Shown here in pieces: positions 23,619 to 36,420 of a stretch of DNA of 64,000 nt. Made by a program: the position numbers and the translations under genes. The first letter of the stretch is position 1; each line of letters opens with the position of its first letter. The DNA comes from Protula sp. h YS-2021. Its lineage: Eukaryota > Annelida > Polychaeta > Sabellida > Serpulidae. The stretch lies in contig OX457024.1 in the NCBI GenBank assembly GCA_949752745.1, positions 106,851,692 through 106,915,691 of the forward strand, given 5' to 3'. The notes below the pieces were generated by a model. It saw only the letters and a list, made by a program, of their open reading frames with translations. It searched no databases and was not told the DNA's origin.

Positions 23619-23934
23619 TTGATACTGTGAGGATTATTTTTTGCGTCTTTTTCTTTTTACCTGACTGGTGCTATGACCACTTCGGCACATATGCAGTACT
23701 TCATGCTTCTGCTTCTATTTTAAGCTCCATGGCCAAAATACGAAGTAAAAACATATATTTCTTCAGAAATTACAGTGTAATAAGAATGCTGCAGCAATGA
23801 CGTCATAAAACCACACGCGTTGATGCAGTCCTTATGTGCTTTGTTTGGATGCGACACATCTACTGAGTGAAAAAAATACATTTGTTGGTTTTATAAGAAT
23901 AACGCGTGGATGTCGTTGTAATATATAGCAATGA

Positions 23935-24120
23935 ATAAATGATATCATAGTCAGAATCCAGCAAAGCGAAAATCATGTCAAAGTCAGAATCTAGCAATTA
24001 GTAAATAAGAACCTCGTAAGGAGTGAATCATGTCAAAGTGAGAAGCTAGTAAGGAATGAAGCATGTTAAAGTGAGAACCTAGTAATGTGTGAATCATGTC
24101 AAAGTTATAATCCAGGAGTA
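23935..24120. repeat. 33 bp minisatellite (U1)
   Basis: Inverse orientation of the array at 380-580; AATCATGTCAAAGT recurs with the same spacing. Confidence 0.75.
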
Positions 24121-24490
24121 AGTCAGTCAATTCGTGGTGGCGCAATGTCTAATTATTGTGTAGGAAGAATATATTTAGCAGAGTTGCAAAAGAAGTTGAA
24201 ACAATTAAATGAATAAATAGCTTAACAATATTGCAATGAGTCAATTATTTCAATGTTTCAAGTTACAATGTAACAATTAGCAATGATTTTGGAATTTATA
24301 TACAACGCGAGCAATAAGTAATAAAACACTTCTAATGCTACTACCAAACAGCAATATTATATTCAATTTATAATTTTGACAAACAGGAAAAATAGGTACT
24401 AAAACATTATTTATCATTTGGTGTATTGTTTTAGAATTCTATAAAAACAATATATACGCTAAACAATATTAGACTAAAACTAGACCGAAA

Positions 24491-25392
24491 CTAGACCGAA
24501 TTTCGCTACACGTAGCAAAATAGCACCCACTTGCAAGGGCGGAGACACAACATATTTGGTCAGAGACACATTTTTCAGTGTTTCGACATAATTGTCAGCT
24601 TCCGGATTATTATCTTCAACGAGGCCATCGAAGTGAATATTATGTAACCTCATTTGGGTACAAATAAATCAAATTCAGTTTTCTAACCATTTTTTAGATA
24701 TGGTCAACTTACAGTTTTTGACCTTGACCATGATGGAGGAGGTCAAGATCACCGAGGTACCTCTTATATAACGTCTTTTAGGCCCAAAGGGTCTAAAATA
24801 AGCTCAAAATTGACATATCTCTAACCGTTTTCGAGATAATTGTCAACTTCCGGTTTTTGTCCTTGACCGTGACCCAGAAGGTCGAGGTCACCGAGGTACC
24901 TCTTATGTAACGTTGTTTAGGCCCAAAGGGTCGAAAATGAGCTCAAAATCACTATATCTCCAACCGTTTTCGAGATAATAGTCAACTTCCGGTTTTTGAC
25001 CTTAGCCGTGACCACGAAGGTCAAGATCACCGAGGTACCTCTTATGTAACGTTGTTTAAGCCCAAAAGGTTGAAAATCAGCTAAAAATCGCTCTGTCTCT
25101 AGCTGTTTTCGAGATAATACTAAACTAGAAACAACTTTTAGGTCAGAAAAACTTTGACCTCAATTGGACCTTGACCTTCAAGGTCGAGGTCAAAACATTT
25201 TGTTGATTTCACGACATCTCGTCATCCTCTATCACTGTGCCAAATTTCATTGTCCTACGTCAAATAGCCTAGGAGGAGTTTTCTGGAAACCTCCGTGACG
25301 GAAAAAAGAGAAGAAAAAAGGAAAAAAAGGACAGAAATTTCGAGAAAAACTACAAACTTATACCCATTTGCAAAGGAAGTTTGCAAGTGGGA
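24491..25392 (-). mobile_element. Non-autonomous Helitron/HINE-like element, minus strand (U1)
   Basis: Read on the minus strand it starts TCCCACTTGCAA (after T) at 25,392. Near its end come TTGCAAGTGGG (inverted match of CCCACTTGCAA), a hairpin TTTTGCTAC-GT-GTAGCGAAA, and ATTCGGTCTAG ending at 24,491, followed by T. Inside are about three ~138 bp tandem units (ACTTCCGGTTTTTGACC at about 24,709, 24,846, 24,985) with GAGGTCACCGAGGTACCTC and TTTTCGAGATAAT. It shares the TCCCACTTG start and TCGGTCTAG end with the element at 12,404-13,122. It has no coding capacity. Confidence 0.82.
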
Positions 25393-25829
25393 AGTAGTCT
25401 ATTGTTTTATTTAAATATCTAAAAAACAGAGACATTTTTTATGCACTAAGCAAAACTGAACACATTGCGAAATAGCAACAAACAGTTTATCGGATCTCAG
25501 CATAATCTTGCCTCTTTAATGTTTTTAATAAATCTAAAAATTCTATAGCGTGTAATACTCCCCCTCAGTTCTGGCAAATGTAACACCAAATTCAAATAAC
25601 AACTAAGATTATTAGAAAACTTCTCATCACAAACGTTATTTATTTGCAACCCAGCGCAATATAATATAATCATTTAGCAATACCATTTAGTAAAACCCCC
25701 ATAATACAATCGCTGTAGCTGATATTTATACTGGAAAATATATCGACACTAATATACTATTTCAAAATCGATACAGCAAAATTCTTATGAAATTATTTAT
25801 ATGAAATTCATGCCATTGCGAAATTGATT
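25393..25829. other. Non-coding AT-rich spacer
   Basis: No gene is seen. At about 25,437 U1 reads ACATTTTTTATGCACTAAGC where U2 carries ~122 more bases (56,290-56,411). Confidence 0.4.
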
Positions 25830-26470
25830 AAATTTCTTGATTCTGTCAGGGTCAGTAACTCAACTTTTTGGCGTTCATCATCGGCTCGAAACCTAGGAGT
25901 TTTTATTGACTATTCACTCAACTTGGAAAAATATATTTGTAGATTCTTAAAGGATGTAGATTTCATCTTCGACAATTTTTGCAAGTACGGAAATACCTGA
26001 CAATGGACACCGCAAAAAAATTATGCACACAATCATAATCTCCCGATTGATATAGGAGAATTAGTTAGAAGCTGCTCAATTAGTTACCCTCACTCCCAGA
26101 AGAGAACATATCACCCCGGTTCTGAAAAGTCTACACTGACTCCCTGTGAAACACAGCATCGATCACAAAGTGATAATCAGAGCTTTTAAAACTCTGAATA
26201 ATACGGGACCCGAATATTTACGAGATCTGTTGATGCCGTATAAACCGGGCCGGTTTATAGGGTTTATAAGATCTGTGATCAAGAGCTCCTTGTTGAGCCA
26301 CGCTACAGACTAGCATCTGCTTGCTTCAGATCATTTGAAGTAGCGGCCCCAAGGCTATGGGACTCGCTAGTGATAAATATGCAATCAATGAGGTCTTGTG
26401 AAATGTTTAAGAGAGCCTTGAAATGTATCTTTTTAAAACAGCATTTGAATGTTGATTAGTATTTATGTCA
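25830..26470 (+). mobile_element. CR1/L2-like non-LTR retrotransposon 3' remnant (U1)
   Basis: Translated pieces in changing frames give ARNLGVFIDYSLNLEK, then a degenerate L..LHWLPV-like region (TLTPCET), then AFKTLNNTGPEYLRDLLMPY, LVEPRYRLASACFRSFEVAAPRLWDS and FKRALKCIFLKQH. This order is the usual C-terminal end of CR1-type reverse transcriptase proteins. Several stops and shifts make it a fossil. It is followed by GTGCAATGTAGTGCTTTTA and a (TAA)n tract, the sort of simple-repeat tail such elements have. Confidence 0.75.
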
Positions 26471-26619
26471 GTGTTTGTGAATAACCATTCGGTATTATAA
26501 GCCATTTAGTTTCATAAACGATCTTAACTTTTTAGCATTATTGATATAACTGTAATAATAAGAGTTTGTGTATACTATGTGAGATTATATGGATAACACT
26601 GCGTGCAATGTAGTGCTTT

Positions 26620-26803
<184 letters not shown>

Positions 26804-27436
26804 TCAATATCATTAATCATTGTTCTAATCGGGCCCTTTTCAACAAGCAAAACGCTCAAGTGATTGAATAATTGCCCATTGAAAAATCGATTGGGACTTT
26901 CCAAGGAAGATTTTAAAAAGTGGAGTTGCCAACTCATGGGGTAGGGAAGTCATACTTGGATCAAGGATTTTCGTCGTAAGGTTGAAGGTTGAGGTAGAAG
27001 TGGGGAATGTGATAAGCACAACAAAAGCTGTGTTTAGCACGCTTTTCCGAAAGACACTCAGAATCAATTTCTTGCATGATAATTGTTTTTGTTATTTTTT
27101 TTAATTTTTGAGTCTAAGTGTGTGTTTGTGTGTGTTGTTGGTCGTGCAGGGGGATCATGACCTAAATAAATTCTCCAAAACAGATTTAAATACATCACTA
27201 CTTATCACCTCTAAGTATCAAGAGTTATCAGCATTCTAACAAGCCTAGAGCACATGACATATGAACAATAATTACAAAAGTGTTACTTTCCCAGTAAGTT
27301 ATGTATCCTCGGAGTGTATCTACCAACCCATGACATTGTTAAGCCAATTTCCAAGCCAAAGCTAGAGAAGATCAATTTCCAGCCAAGAACATGTAAATCG
27401 TTTTTTACATGTTGACAAAAAATATTTCTTCTTTAA

Positions 27437-27512
27437 TTACCAACTGGATTTGAACCCAAGACCGTGAAAATGAATATCAAATCACCGCTCTGACCATCTC
27501 ACCTAACTGTCT
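27437..27512 (-). ncRNA. tRNA-derived SINE head or tRNA pseudogene
   Basis: On the minus strand, GTGAGATGGTCAGAGCGG resembles the Leu/Ser-type box A. GGGTTCAAATCC, 35-40 bases on, is an excellent box B. The T stem pairs only partly and the acceptor stem is poor, so it is a remnant rather than a working tRNA. Confidence 0.5.
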
Positions 27513-28835
27513 TTCTTCAATACATAAATATCTATTACAAGTGATTACTGTATAGTCAAACATGTGGCTGTAACTTTTAAAGAACACTTCGGGTGTGCAT
27601 AAACTAGTGAATAGTTTCTACACTAAAACTAAACCAGAGGGTGAAGGGGTGATGTAAATCAGCAACTGTCCTCCTTTCTCTTGAACATAAAAGAATAAAG
27701 TATAAAAATGGAATTAAACATAAAAAGATAAAAATCCAGAAATTATGGCTCCTGCCTCTGTGTGATCATCACAGAATTGCTTCCAGCATTTCCCGGAAAT
27801 GGTCCATGTTTATTTTTCAAAGTCTAGACACATATTTGAGTCTTCGTTTGGAACAAAATAGAATCGGGACAAGATTCATGTTTATAAGAGTAGAACTTTT
27901 TCTACTTCTGTCATTTGGAGGAGAGCGACAGAGGGGAACAAAGATACTTGGAGCCTATCTAGGCTATCGAACCAACTGAATTAATAGAGATGCATGTCTC
28001 TTCAATTTTCCTCACGAAAACGAGTACAAAGAGATATTCGACTCGTTTTTATTAGGCCTTCTCGTCTTGTATTAGTTTTTATTAGTCGTGTATTAGTCGT
28101 GCACAAGCTACAAGCACTATAAGCCGATTTATATGCACTGCTAATACATCAACTGGGAAGAGAATTTATGCGTCTTTTTGGGTGCAAGCCTAACTGAAGC
28201 GTAGTCAAAGCGAATGACAGTTCTCCAAGGGAGTTCACGTAAGTTACTGATAGTTGACGATTATTAAGCGATAAAAAGCATCAGAGAGAATTCTCTTCTC
28301 TTAGTTAGTGTATGTTACATTCTCTGAAATCTTTGGATAAAACAAAAAACTAAATTAAAGGTGCTTCATATGCTATGCAACAGGAACCTTGGATAGACGT
28401 CTAGATTAGGAATTGGTACACCATTATTATATTTATTGTATGAAAAATGAGTTATCGCTGCTTTTCATTGATGTTTTTCTGTACGTTGATCTGCATGGCT
28501 ATCTGTCTATCGTCTGTCTGTCTGTCTCTCTGTCCTATTTTGCTCCATAAATTTGACATCAAAACATTAACTATTGCTGTCAGCAGCGGAAAAATTAAAG
28601 AGGTTACAGATTAATATCTACACAGCCACCGGTGCTTCGAATTTAGGTCAGTTCTGAACAGATATACTTTACGACTGGATTGGAAACTGATAAAAAACAA
28701 ACACTTTGTTATATTTGAAAAAGTTTTCAAATTTTTTAACGTCTAACCTCTAATGTATATGTTTTTCCAGTGCCTGTAAAATTATGGTTGATCCAAGACA
28801 AACATAGTAAGGAAACATGCGAACTGATGTTTTAA

Positions 28836-28895
28836 CTAGACCGAGCTTTGCTACTGACCACCAAAATCTGCCCGTTTGTTAAAGGGCATTCACTG
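28836..28895 (-). mobile_element. Possible HINE/Helitron 3' end remnant
   Basis: On the minus strand, GTAGCAAAGCTCGGTCTAG is followed by TT. It resembles the GTAGCGAAATTCGGTCTAG terminus of the 24,491 element. The hairpin is degraded and no matching 5' end was found. Confidence 0.4.
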
Positions 28896-30656
28896 GCAGG
28901 GTCCATTTCAAGTCATCTCATTTAAATTAAATTACATAGAAGGTTTAGACTAATAATCCAAACAATAATATTATTTTGTGTGGGTAAAGCAGGTTTTAAC
29001 ATGTCTTAGAAGTTTGAGGTAAAGTAATATTGATACTTAAAAGCCTTAATCAAATAAGTGGAATTCTTTTGTCTGTATTATTATATATTTATATTATATA
29101 CAAACGACACGCTTTTAATTCCACTTTTAGTTACCTCCAAAATCGTTTCATATCTTCACTTACAGGTAATTGTTTCAAAAATGAATGTGAACAGACTGCA
29201 ATCTAACAAGATATCCAAATTCGTTAATCGAATTGTTCGAAGGCTTTCAGTTCTTATTATGTCTATTTAATTTGCCTCTTCAAAAATACCAGTCAGTCGA
29301 CTAAAATATAAACACACGTATTTTTTCGACACAGCCAAAAATGTCAGTGCTAGAGCTTAATTAAAACAGAGCGTAAAAAAAGTAGTACTGCAAAAAGCGT
29401 AAACTTTCGGAACCGCCTTTTACTGTTTATATTCCTACGGTTATAGCAAGCTTTTTGTTTGTATCTCGCAAATGTTGCAATGAGTTGTAATGTGGTGGCG
29501 GCATTATCTAAACATTCATTAGCTGCAACTCCTAATAATTTATACACCTTTATCAAAAATTAAACATGTCCTATATGAATCTACCTAAGGGGCTCCCCCC
29601 CGGCAAAGAAAAAAGTGAAATCCCTCATTCAGTTTTACACATGTTACTTTTTAAAGCCAACTCAGTTTGCCTATGGTTGACTGACCTATCGAATTTGTTT
29701 CGTCTCCTCTTGTTCCTCCTAGGTAATTAAAAAAGTCTTTTCGACTGCTACTCATATAGCACGACTGGTCACATTATATAGATATCGTCTGCAAGCTGCG
29801 TGCCTCATAATTTATTTCAGTTTTCGTGCAATCATTGCGCTTTGTTATTAAATAGAGTGCATAACTACCCAAAAAATAAATAGTGTCGTATCTCTTATGT
29901 AACCAGAAACTATCTTGTAGAAATCAGGGGGCCTTTCAGTTTTCATGTCACCCATGTTAGTTTCATTTCCTATTTTAAACTGTCAGGAATAATAGAATAC
30001 GTTTGGACAAAATAGAGGGAGATTTATTGGTAGTTTAGATTTATACTTTACGAAAGAATACTCAAGAGTTCCCATCCATTTCCTGCTACTCTTTGTTTAA
30101 AACTGTACTCTTTTTATTGTTCAAAGCTTGCAACCCATAAAGCATAAACATCAACTTCATCATTACTCAATAAGTCAGTCAATGCGTACGACGTTTAGTA
30201 TCATCATCTTGAGTTGTTAAATTTATTTAAAAGATCGATACAATTATGAGAATTAAAAAGTAAAGCATCAAATTAAAATCTCTTACAGTTATAGGCTTTA
30301 CAATTGCAACTTGAAATAGCTCAAAGCTAAAAAAGTTTATCTGACACTCTAACAATAGTTACGTAGTATATAAAACTTGATCAAGCTGCGTTAATTGGTT
30401 TAATTTTCTGCTCTATTTTCTAATATCATTTTTCTGATAAATCTCTTTTAGGCTACTTAAAAATAGTATGATTTGTTTAAGTTATTTTCATGAATAAAAA
30501 TGCTGCACTTTAGCAGTACAAAATGAATCATGAAAGAGTTTTCTATTTTATCGCATTTTATTACACCAACCATTTTCATTCTTTTTGACAGTTCGAAGTT
30601 TTTATTACAAACAATATATTTTATTCTTTCATTCTAAAATTTCGTCATTGATTTAT

Positions 30657-33010
30657 TCAAAGTTGTGAATTTATTGATAAAGATATGACATGAAAAGGCA
30701 GATTTGGCAGATATTTAGACATAAATGCAAATGAAAAATTGTCTTTATATAGACGCTTAATCCAAGCTATTTTTTTCTCTATTTTAGAAACTTGATGGGT
30801 GTAGTTGCGTAGTACAAAATTACTATATTCTTGTATAAGAACTATATTTTGTATCGTAGGGGGTTTCTTTTCCAACATAAATTGTTTTATGCTGGTATTG
30901 ATTTCATCGCGAGACCATTTTGGATTGTTTGTAATATTTGTAATGTATATTAGCTTAGGGAGAACTAAATTTGTTATGATAGTTATTTTACCTTTTATGG
31001 TGAGATGTAACTGTGACCATCGATCCAAGGTTTTCTTGAAATCTTGCAACTTAAAGTGGAAATTTGTCTTCCTATTTCGTCAACATCGTTGTAATAATGC
31101 ATGTCTAATAATTTAATTGGACCCTTAGTCCATATTAATTAAAAAGGTTTGTGGTATAAGTATCTTTGATTTTCCTTACCAGCTTGCATTATGTCTGTTT
31201 TTTTATCATAATTAAATTTTAAACCGGAACAATAGTAAAAGATAGAAAACACATTGAGAAAATACATTGAGAAAAAGTGATGCAATATCAGGTGTCATTA
31301 AAGTTATATCTTCAGCAAATAGGCTTAGTTTTACCATTATTTTATCTATTTCTATTTCTTTTATATGTTTATTTTCCCGGATGGCAATGGCTAAAATTTC
31401 AAATGCTTACATAAACAGAAGTACCAACAAAGGGTCACCTTGACGTACTGCATTATACATCTTGAAGTACCTACAACATTTTAATCCATTGTTTTATGCA
31501 ATTGTCAAAATTGAAGGCATCTAAAGTTTTATTTATAAAATTCCACTTTAATTTCTCGCAGGCTTTTTCAAAATTTATGAATGCTAGAAGACCCTCCGTT
31601 TATGTAGTCTATGCAATCAACGACAGTGCGTATGTTATTATCTATGGATCGGTTTTTTATAATCCCATTTTGATCGTCAGAGATAGAATGAAGAATATTT
31701 TTAAAACGTTGAGATTCAAAAACGTTGAGAAAGGCACATAGAAATAAGGTTTGCATCATAATTTTGCAGGCTTATGGGCCTCCAGTTTTTCAGACAGGTG
31801 ATATACTTATCCGTTTTTGGAATTAATCTGTTAATTCCTCTTTTTTGTTCAGCACTTAAGCTTCCTATAAGAAAGCTGCATTCATATAATTTCATTAATA
31901 AATGTTTTATATTTTATCATTTTGTACATTGGATCGTGTATGTCAGTGTGAGTTTTTTTATTTTCCGTAGGCATTTTTCTTGTAATTTTTAAGGTAGGAA
32001 TATAGTTTCGATTTTTTATCATATTCAATAAATTTAGTTCTGCTTCGAATATAATGCCCATATGCTTCATGCTGTTCTAACATTCTAAATCTCAAAATTC
32101 AGAGTTTCATTGCTACCACCAGTAGAAAGATCTTTTCTATTCTAGATATTTTTCATTTAAAGCTTCCCTATGACGGTATGTTCTGAAGCTTTTTTCTTTG
32201 AATATTGTATGGTGTGAATATTTGACATATTCCCATTTTGAATGTGGATTAAGATTTGAAGATTCCTGTACACTTTCCAGTTGGCTTGTATTATTTTATG
32301 CCAGGAACAATTTCAATTCCTTTTACGTCACCTATTAAAGATGCAGATATTAGCCAACAATCGAGACGAGACTGCGTCAAAAAGAGTTTTTTTCTGCGCC
32401 AAGTGTATAATTTTGCATTTGGATTTTTTGTTCCCCAGATGTCAAACAGATTGTAATTTTTCATAATGTTTTTGAGAAAGTCTCCTGACTTATAGTTTTT
32501 TGTACTTTGTTAGTTTTGTCTAACTGAAATGTATTAGGATTCTATCTATGATAAAATTGGTCTCAATACTGTTTCAACTTGAAATTTTAGTTCTTTCCAG
32601 AAGAAAAGTTGGTCGAATTCCGTTCTAAATTTGGTGCATATAGGTTCAGTATGCTAGAATCTTTTCCTTCAATATTCATGTCAATAATTACGTAATTACT
32701 ACCTCGTGAATCTGATGTATGTTTTGTTATATACTCTACGAATTGGCTTCGTATAATAGTCCAGGTGCCTTTACTTGATCTTGTGCAATGGGAAAAGATT
32801 AACGTGTCTCCCTTTCTGTAATTATTCCAATTTTAAGTAAAAGCGTCCGCGTCAGCGTTCCTTGCAAGAATGTACTTCTTGCAGAAGAACAAAGTCGAAA
32901 AGGCCCTTAGAATGTTTATTTAACCAATTGAAAATGCTTCCGCCTTTATCTCCATACACCAGGCCTATACAGTTCAACGAAATTCAAGGTAAAACTTACT
33001 ATTTTTGCTA
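30657..33010 (-). pseudogene. L1/Tx1-type non-LTR retrotransposon ORF2 remnant
   Basis: On the minus strand from about 33,010 the pieces fall in family order. An apurinic endonuclease region comes first (FDFVLLQEVHS, then TWRR...QSRLDCWLIS and a VPGIK-type end). Reverse transcriptase follows (RGINRLIPK, NWRPISLQNYD, DDQNGIIKNRSIDNNIRTV, AVRQGDPLLVLLF, LFAEDITLM, GLKFNYDKK). Last is the post-RT region (DRWSQLHLTIKGKITIITN, ending at 30,657). Stops and frame changes are many. At about 31,303-31,320 the catalytic FADD box reads FAED. At ~2.35 kb it is shorter than the 3.5 kb or more usual for such an ORF2, so parts are deleted. Only the last 130 codons form one open frame. Confidence 0.85.
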
Positions 33011-34363
33011 GATAAAGTGTACCTGAAATTTTTTTGTTTATAGATAATATTGTATATTCTGCTATTTTGTTGTAAAATGTTTGCACCTGCTGGTATTTAT
33101 TTTGACAACACTTTGTTATACGTTTTCGTCGTATGCGAAGCTTGTTTTGATTGTTGACATGTAACCTAAGACAAAGTCCAGTAGGAAATTAAAACATGAA
33201 GAAACACAGAGCACTATATGCATATAGATGTCAACTTAATTAGCATATTAGGTGAACGGGTCAGATATTCTGCAAAATTCAGTAGATATTCAGCAGAATA
33301 ATATTTCCTTTCAACAATAAGACCTACGAGTTAAAGCGGATTTTATTTGCGACGGGTTAAACAGACCACGTTCGTCCATAATGTGTTACTAAAAGTTAAT
33401 CAGAATTTATAGTGTGTCAGATGAACATGCTTTGAGGCGTTGTCAGTGAACTAATAAGAAACCATCTTTTTGAAGAATTATAGATGTTTCTAGAGTATCA
33501 CTCTAGTTGGTCTAGTTTGCATTTGCAACAGTGTAATCCAACATGCTAATCATATGCAAACTTATGTGAGAGTTACCAATGTTGGTTAATTAATCACCTG
33601 ACTATTACTAAAGGCGAGGCGGATTAATCAAACACGTAGAACCACACCTTGTGTCAACAATAGCCATGTGTGTATGTATTTAGTCTGTGTATGTAGTACA
33701 CAAGAGCAAGGGTTTAGGATTTGTATGAGCACCCGGGTAAAGGGGTTGAGCTCAAAATTAATACTGATTAAATCCCCGCTTCGTGCATTTCTAAAGAAAA
33801 CAAATAACTTAAAAAACAAACAAAAGAATTTCTTTATATGCTGTATTCAATATAGCACTTTAATTACTTTGCAGCTTGCTTCTAACACATTTCAGAATTT
33901 TTCCTAGGTTGATTTTCCCTTTCCAGTAATCAATTTTGAGTGCAACGTTAGAACCCTTTATAATCCCTGTTGACCAATACTTTGGCCTCAGATTGATTTT
34001 AGCTTCTCCTAGTCGCTTTGTACCTGTTAAGAAAAGTGCTTTTTTTTCTTTCGCACTGGCTAAATTTTGCCATTAGTTTTGGTTCCATTGCGCGTTTTAC
34101 CTAATCCTCATCCTTCCCTACTTCCGTTTTCTCTGCTACATTTTTCTGTTCTCTCATATCTTTGTTTCTCTTTAATAAGAATCTTGCTATGTCGTTTTTA
34201 ACAATAAGATTTGCAGTTATTTTATATTTGAGATATTTTCTCAGGCTCCTGTAGGAATCAGATGCAGTATTGATCTACCTGATTTTGTCTGATCATTTTA
34301 CTGCCATTACCTTCACTTGAAATGGATTGCAGCGGTGAGACTCATTCTTACATAACAAAGAGT

Positions 34364-34365
<2 letters not shown>
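33011..34365. other. Region without recognised gene
   Basis: AT-rich. Open frames of 63-79 codons at 33,628-33,907 overlap on opposite strands and match nothing I recognise. The stretch upstream of 33,010 could hold the lost 5' part of the retrotransposon, but no motif is visible. Confidence 0.4.

Positions 34366-34452
<87 letters not shown>
34366..34452. repeat. (AG)n microsatellite
   Basis: About 43 perfect AG repeats. The leucine/serine open frame on the other strand is an artefact. Confidence 0.97.
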
Positions 34453-34453
<1 letters not shown>

Positions 34454-35269
34454 GGAGAACAACACGATGAGACAAAAAGCTCGTCTTATTTCATAAACCC
34501 TTGTTACAAATAAAAGCTTAGTTCACGTTCTCCACCTTTAGACGGGATTTTCCTTCACGATAATCGGCGCATAAATTATGAAGTTTTCTACATGTGCAGG
34601 CGTATAATGTAAATATACATTGCCTTATTAGTTGAAACCGGAAACACTCGAGTCTAAAAGACTGAGTGATAGCACGCGGGTTTGCAGTACAGATGGAATA
34701 GGCGGATGTAAGAAAGCTCTAAAGGGGGAGATCGCGAACTATACTTTTACGTTATACGAAATAAATCGAGCGTTTTACTTCACAAAAGTTAGCGTTAGCG
34801 TATCTCCACCTATAGACGTGATTAGAAGCCGGGGTTGGACTAACACCCGCTAGGCACGCCTCGTGTAGAAAACTTTCAATACGAACTACACTTTTTTACT
34901 GATAAATGTATTGGGCGAGTAAATAAAAGATGTCAAAGTGCCCTTAAGGTTTTAATGAGTCTTCAGCAAAATAACGATCTTGATGCCCAATATCAGATAA
35001 ACTTAAAATAAATGATCATATTAAGAAAGAAAGACAGTGTAAACCCTGCTTGGTTAGAGCCAAACCAAGAATGGCTCCATTCATGCAATAACCTTTCCAT
35101 ATGGCTCTGTCCATGTAAGTGGAGCCTTGGAGTGGCTCCATCAGAATGAGAGTGCTTTCTCGAAACATCGTGACTAAGTAGTAATTGCTTTAGAATTACC
35201 TGCAACCGAAAAGCTTACAAAACCTATTTCGGCTACTTGTACGTAAGAGCGTGTATCCCTCAGTCTTTT
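34453..35269. other. Region between (AG)n and the DIRS-like remnant
   Basis: No family is recognised. A 73-codon plus-strand frame at 34,632-34,853 has no known motif. At 35,070-35,150 TGGCTCC is spaced several times (AATGGCTCCATTCATG, GTGGAGCCTTGGAGTGGCTCC). A tyrosine recombinase expected beside a DIRS element was looked for on both strands and not seen. Confidence 0.35.
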
Positions 35270-36420
35270 CGGCCTGGTCAGAAGGATAAATACCTGCTTA
35301 ATTGGTCGGTCAGAGAATTAGCAAACAGATCTAGATAGAGGAGACCCCATGGGATTGAACCATCACTCATTGAAAGGAGTCTTGATTCAGGCTCCATCTG
35401 TACTACTCTGGAGACTCTAGAAACCACTTCAGAGTCAATTCTAGCTAATTATGTGCTTGGTCATCAGACTGGGAGACCAAGTCTCCTTCATCAACTTTCC
35501 AGTGAAGTAGAAGCTTAACTTCTTGGACGAAGACGCCCATCTAAATCAATAGAGAAGGGGCGGGGAGTTTCAGTGGGTAACATCCACCACTGAAGGTCCT
35601 CGATCGCTTTTGAGTGGCTGACAACCACCTGTGTCGACCTCTTCCCTGAGCCAAAATAGCTGGTACTGCTCTTTGAAACCTTCTGTAGTGAAGCTTGTCC
35701 AAGTCGACGGTCTTCTCTGTAGCTACTAGTAAGTCCAGTAAGGACTTTCAGTAAGCCTCATTTCAGTAAGCCTTATGGGTTAGATGTTTGGATATCTTTG
35801 ACAATTCTTCCCATATCTCTTTTGTAGATAAGCTCTGACCGGCTCCAAATCCCATAGTTCTCCTAAAAATATTATCTGCTATTTGGGCACCAGTTCTGAT
35901 TTTGCCAAACTGACCACAAGATCGGTCCGTAGCGCCTGTTTTTACTAACAGAAGGGTTTGAAGTCTCGCCCGCGCTTCCTCCATGTGAGCCAAAAACCAG
36001 TCGTCCAAGTACTGGAAGACGAGCATACTCTGGAGCTTGACCCACTTTTAGCACTTTCATTACTTTCGGAAACACAAACAGGGGAGGCCAAACACAATCC
36101 CAAAAACCAATATTTCTTCCTGGAAGCATAGGTTTGTGCGACTTTCCCAGTTTATTGGGATATGCAGATAAGCATCTGTCAGATCTCTTGAGGTCCCCAA
36201 CTGTCCAATTGCAACTTTTCTGTTGTAACGTGTGCAGTTTCCATCTGAAATGTAGTAGGTCGGAGAAACTGAATTAAGTCTCACATATCTATAACCATTC
36301 TTCAACCCCCTGTTTTTTTGGGAATTAGAGTCGGGCATTTCATGTATAGCTTTCTTGTTTAGTAACTCTTGACATATAACTTGAAGAGCCTGATTCTGCT
36401 CGTGGCCCTGGCTGTAGGCG
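35270..36420 (-). pseudogene. DIRS-like retrotransposon RT/RNase H remnant
   Basis: On the minus strand, three overlapping frames together give DIRS-type reverse transcriptase motifs: SRDLTDAYLHIPI (36,155-36,190), FPKVMKVL, and the intact catalytic box in FQYLDDWFLAHM (35,985-36,020). Downstream are EDLQWWMLP and, at about 35,285-35,340, LFANSLTDQLSRYLS, which matches the RNase H end of this group (pattern LFA...LP.Y). Frame shifts between the pieces show decay. Base composition is clearly more GC-rich than the surroundings, with many TTCCTCC and GGCTCC words. Confidence 0.8.

Larger units (their letters stand above)
26804..30656. other. Single-copy AT-rich region, no gene recognised
   Basis: No open frame above 75 codons has recognisable content. 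Contents noted separately are a tRNA-like remnant (27,437-27,512) and a HINE-type end (28,836). Also seen is a short CTGT run at about 28,510-28,535. Confidence 0.5.

Noticed and set aside
34800..34870. tRNA-like words on the minus strand (CCTAGCGGGTGTTAGTCC)
   Set aside because: Box A/B spacing and arms do not fold into a tRNA.
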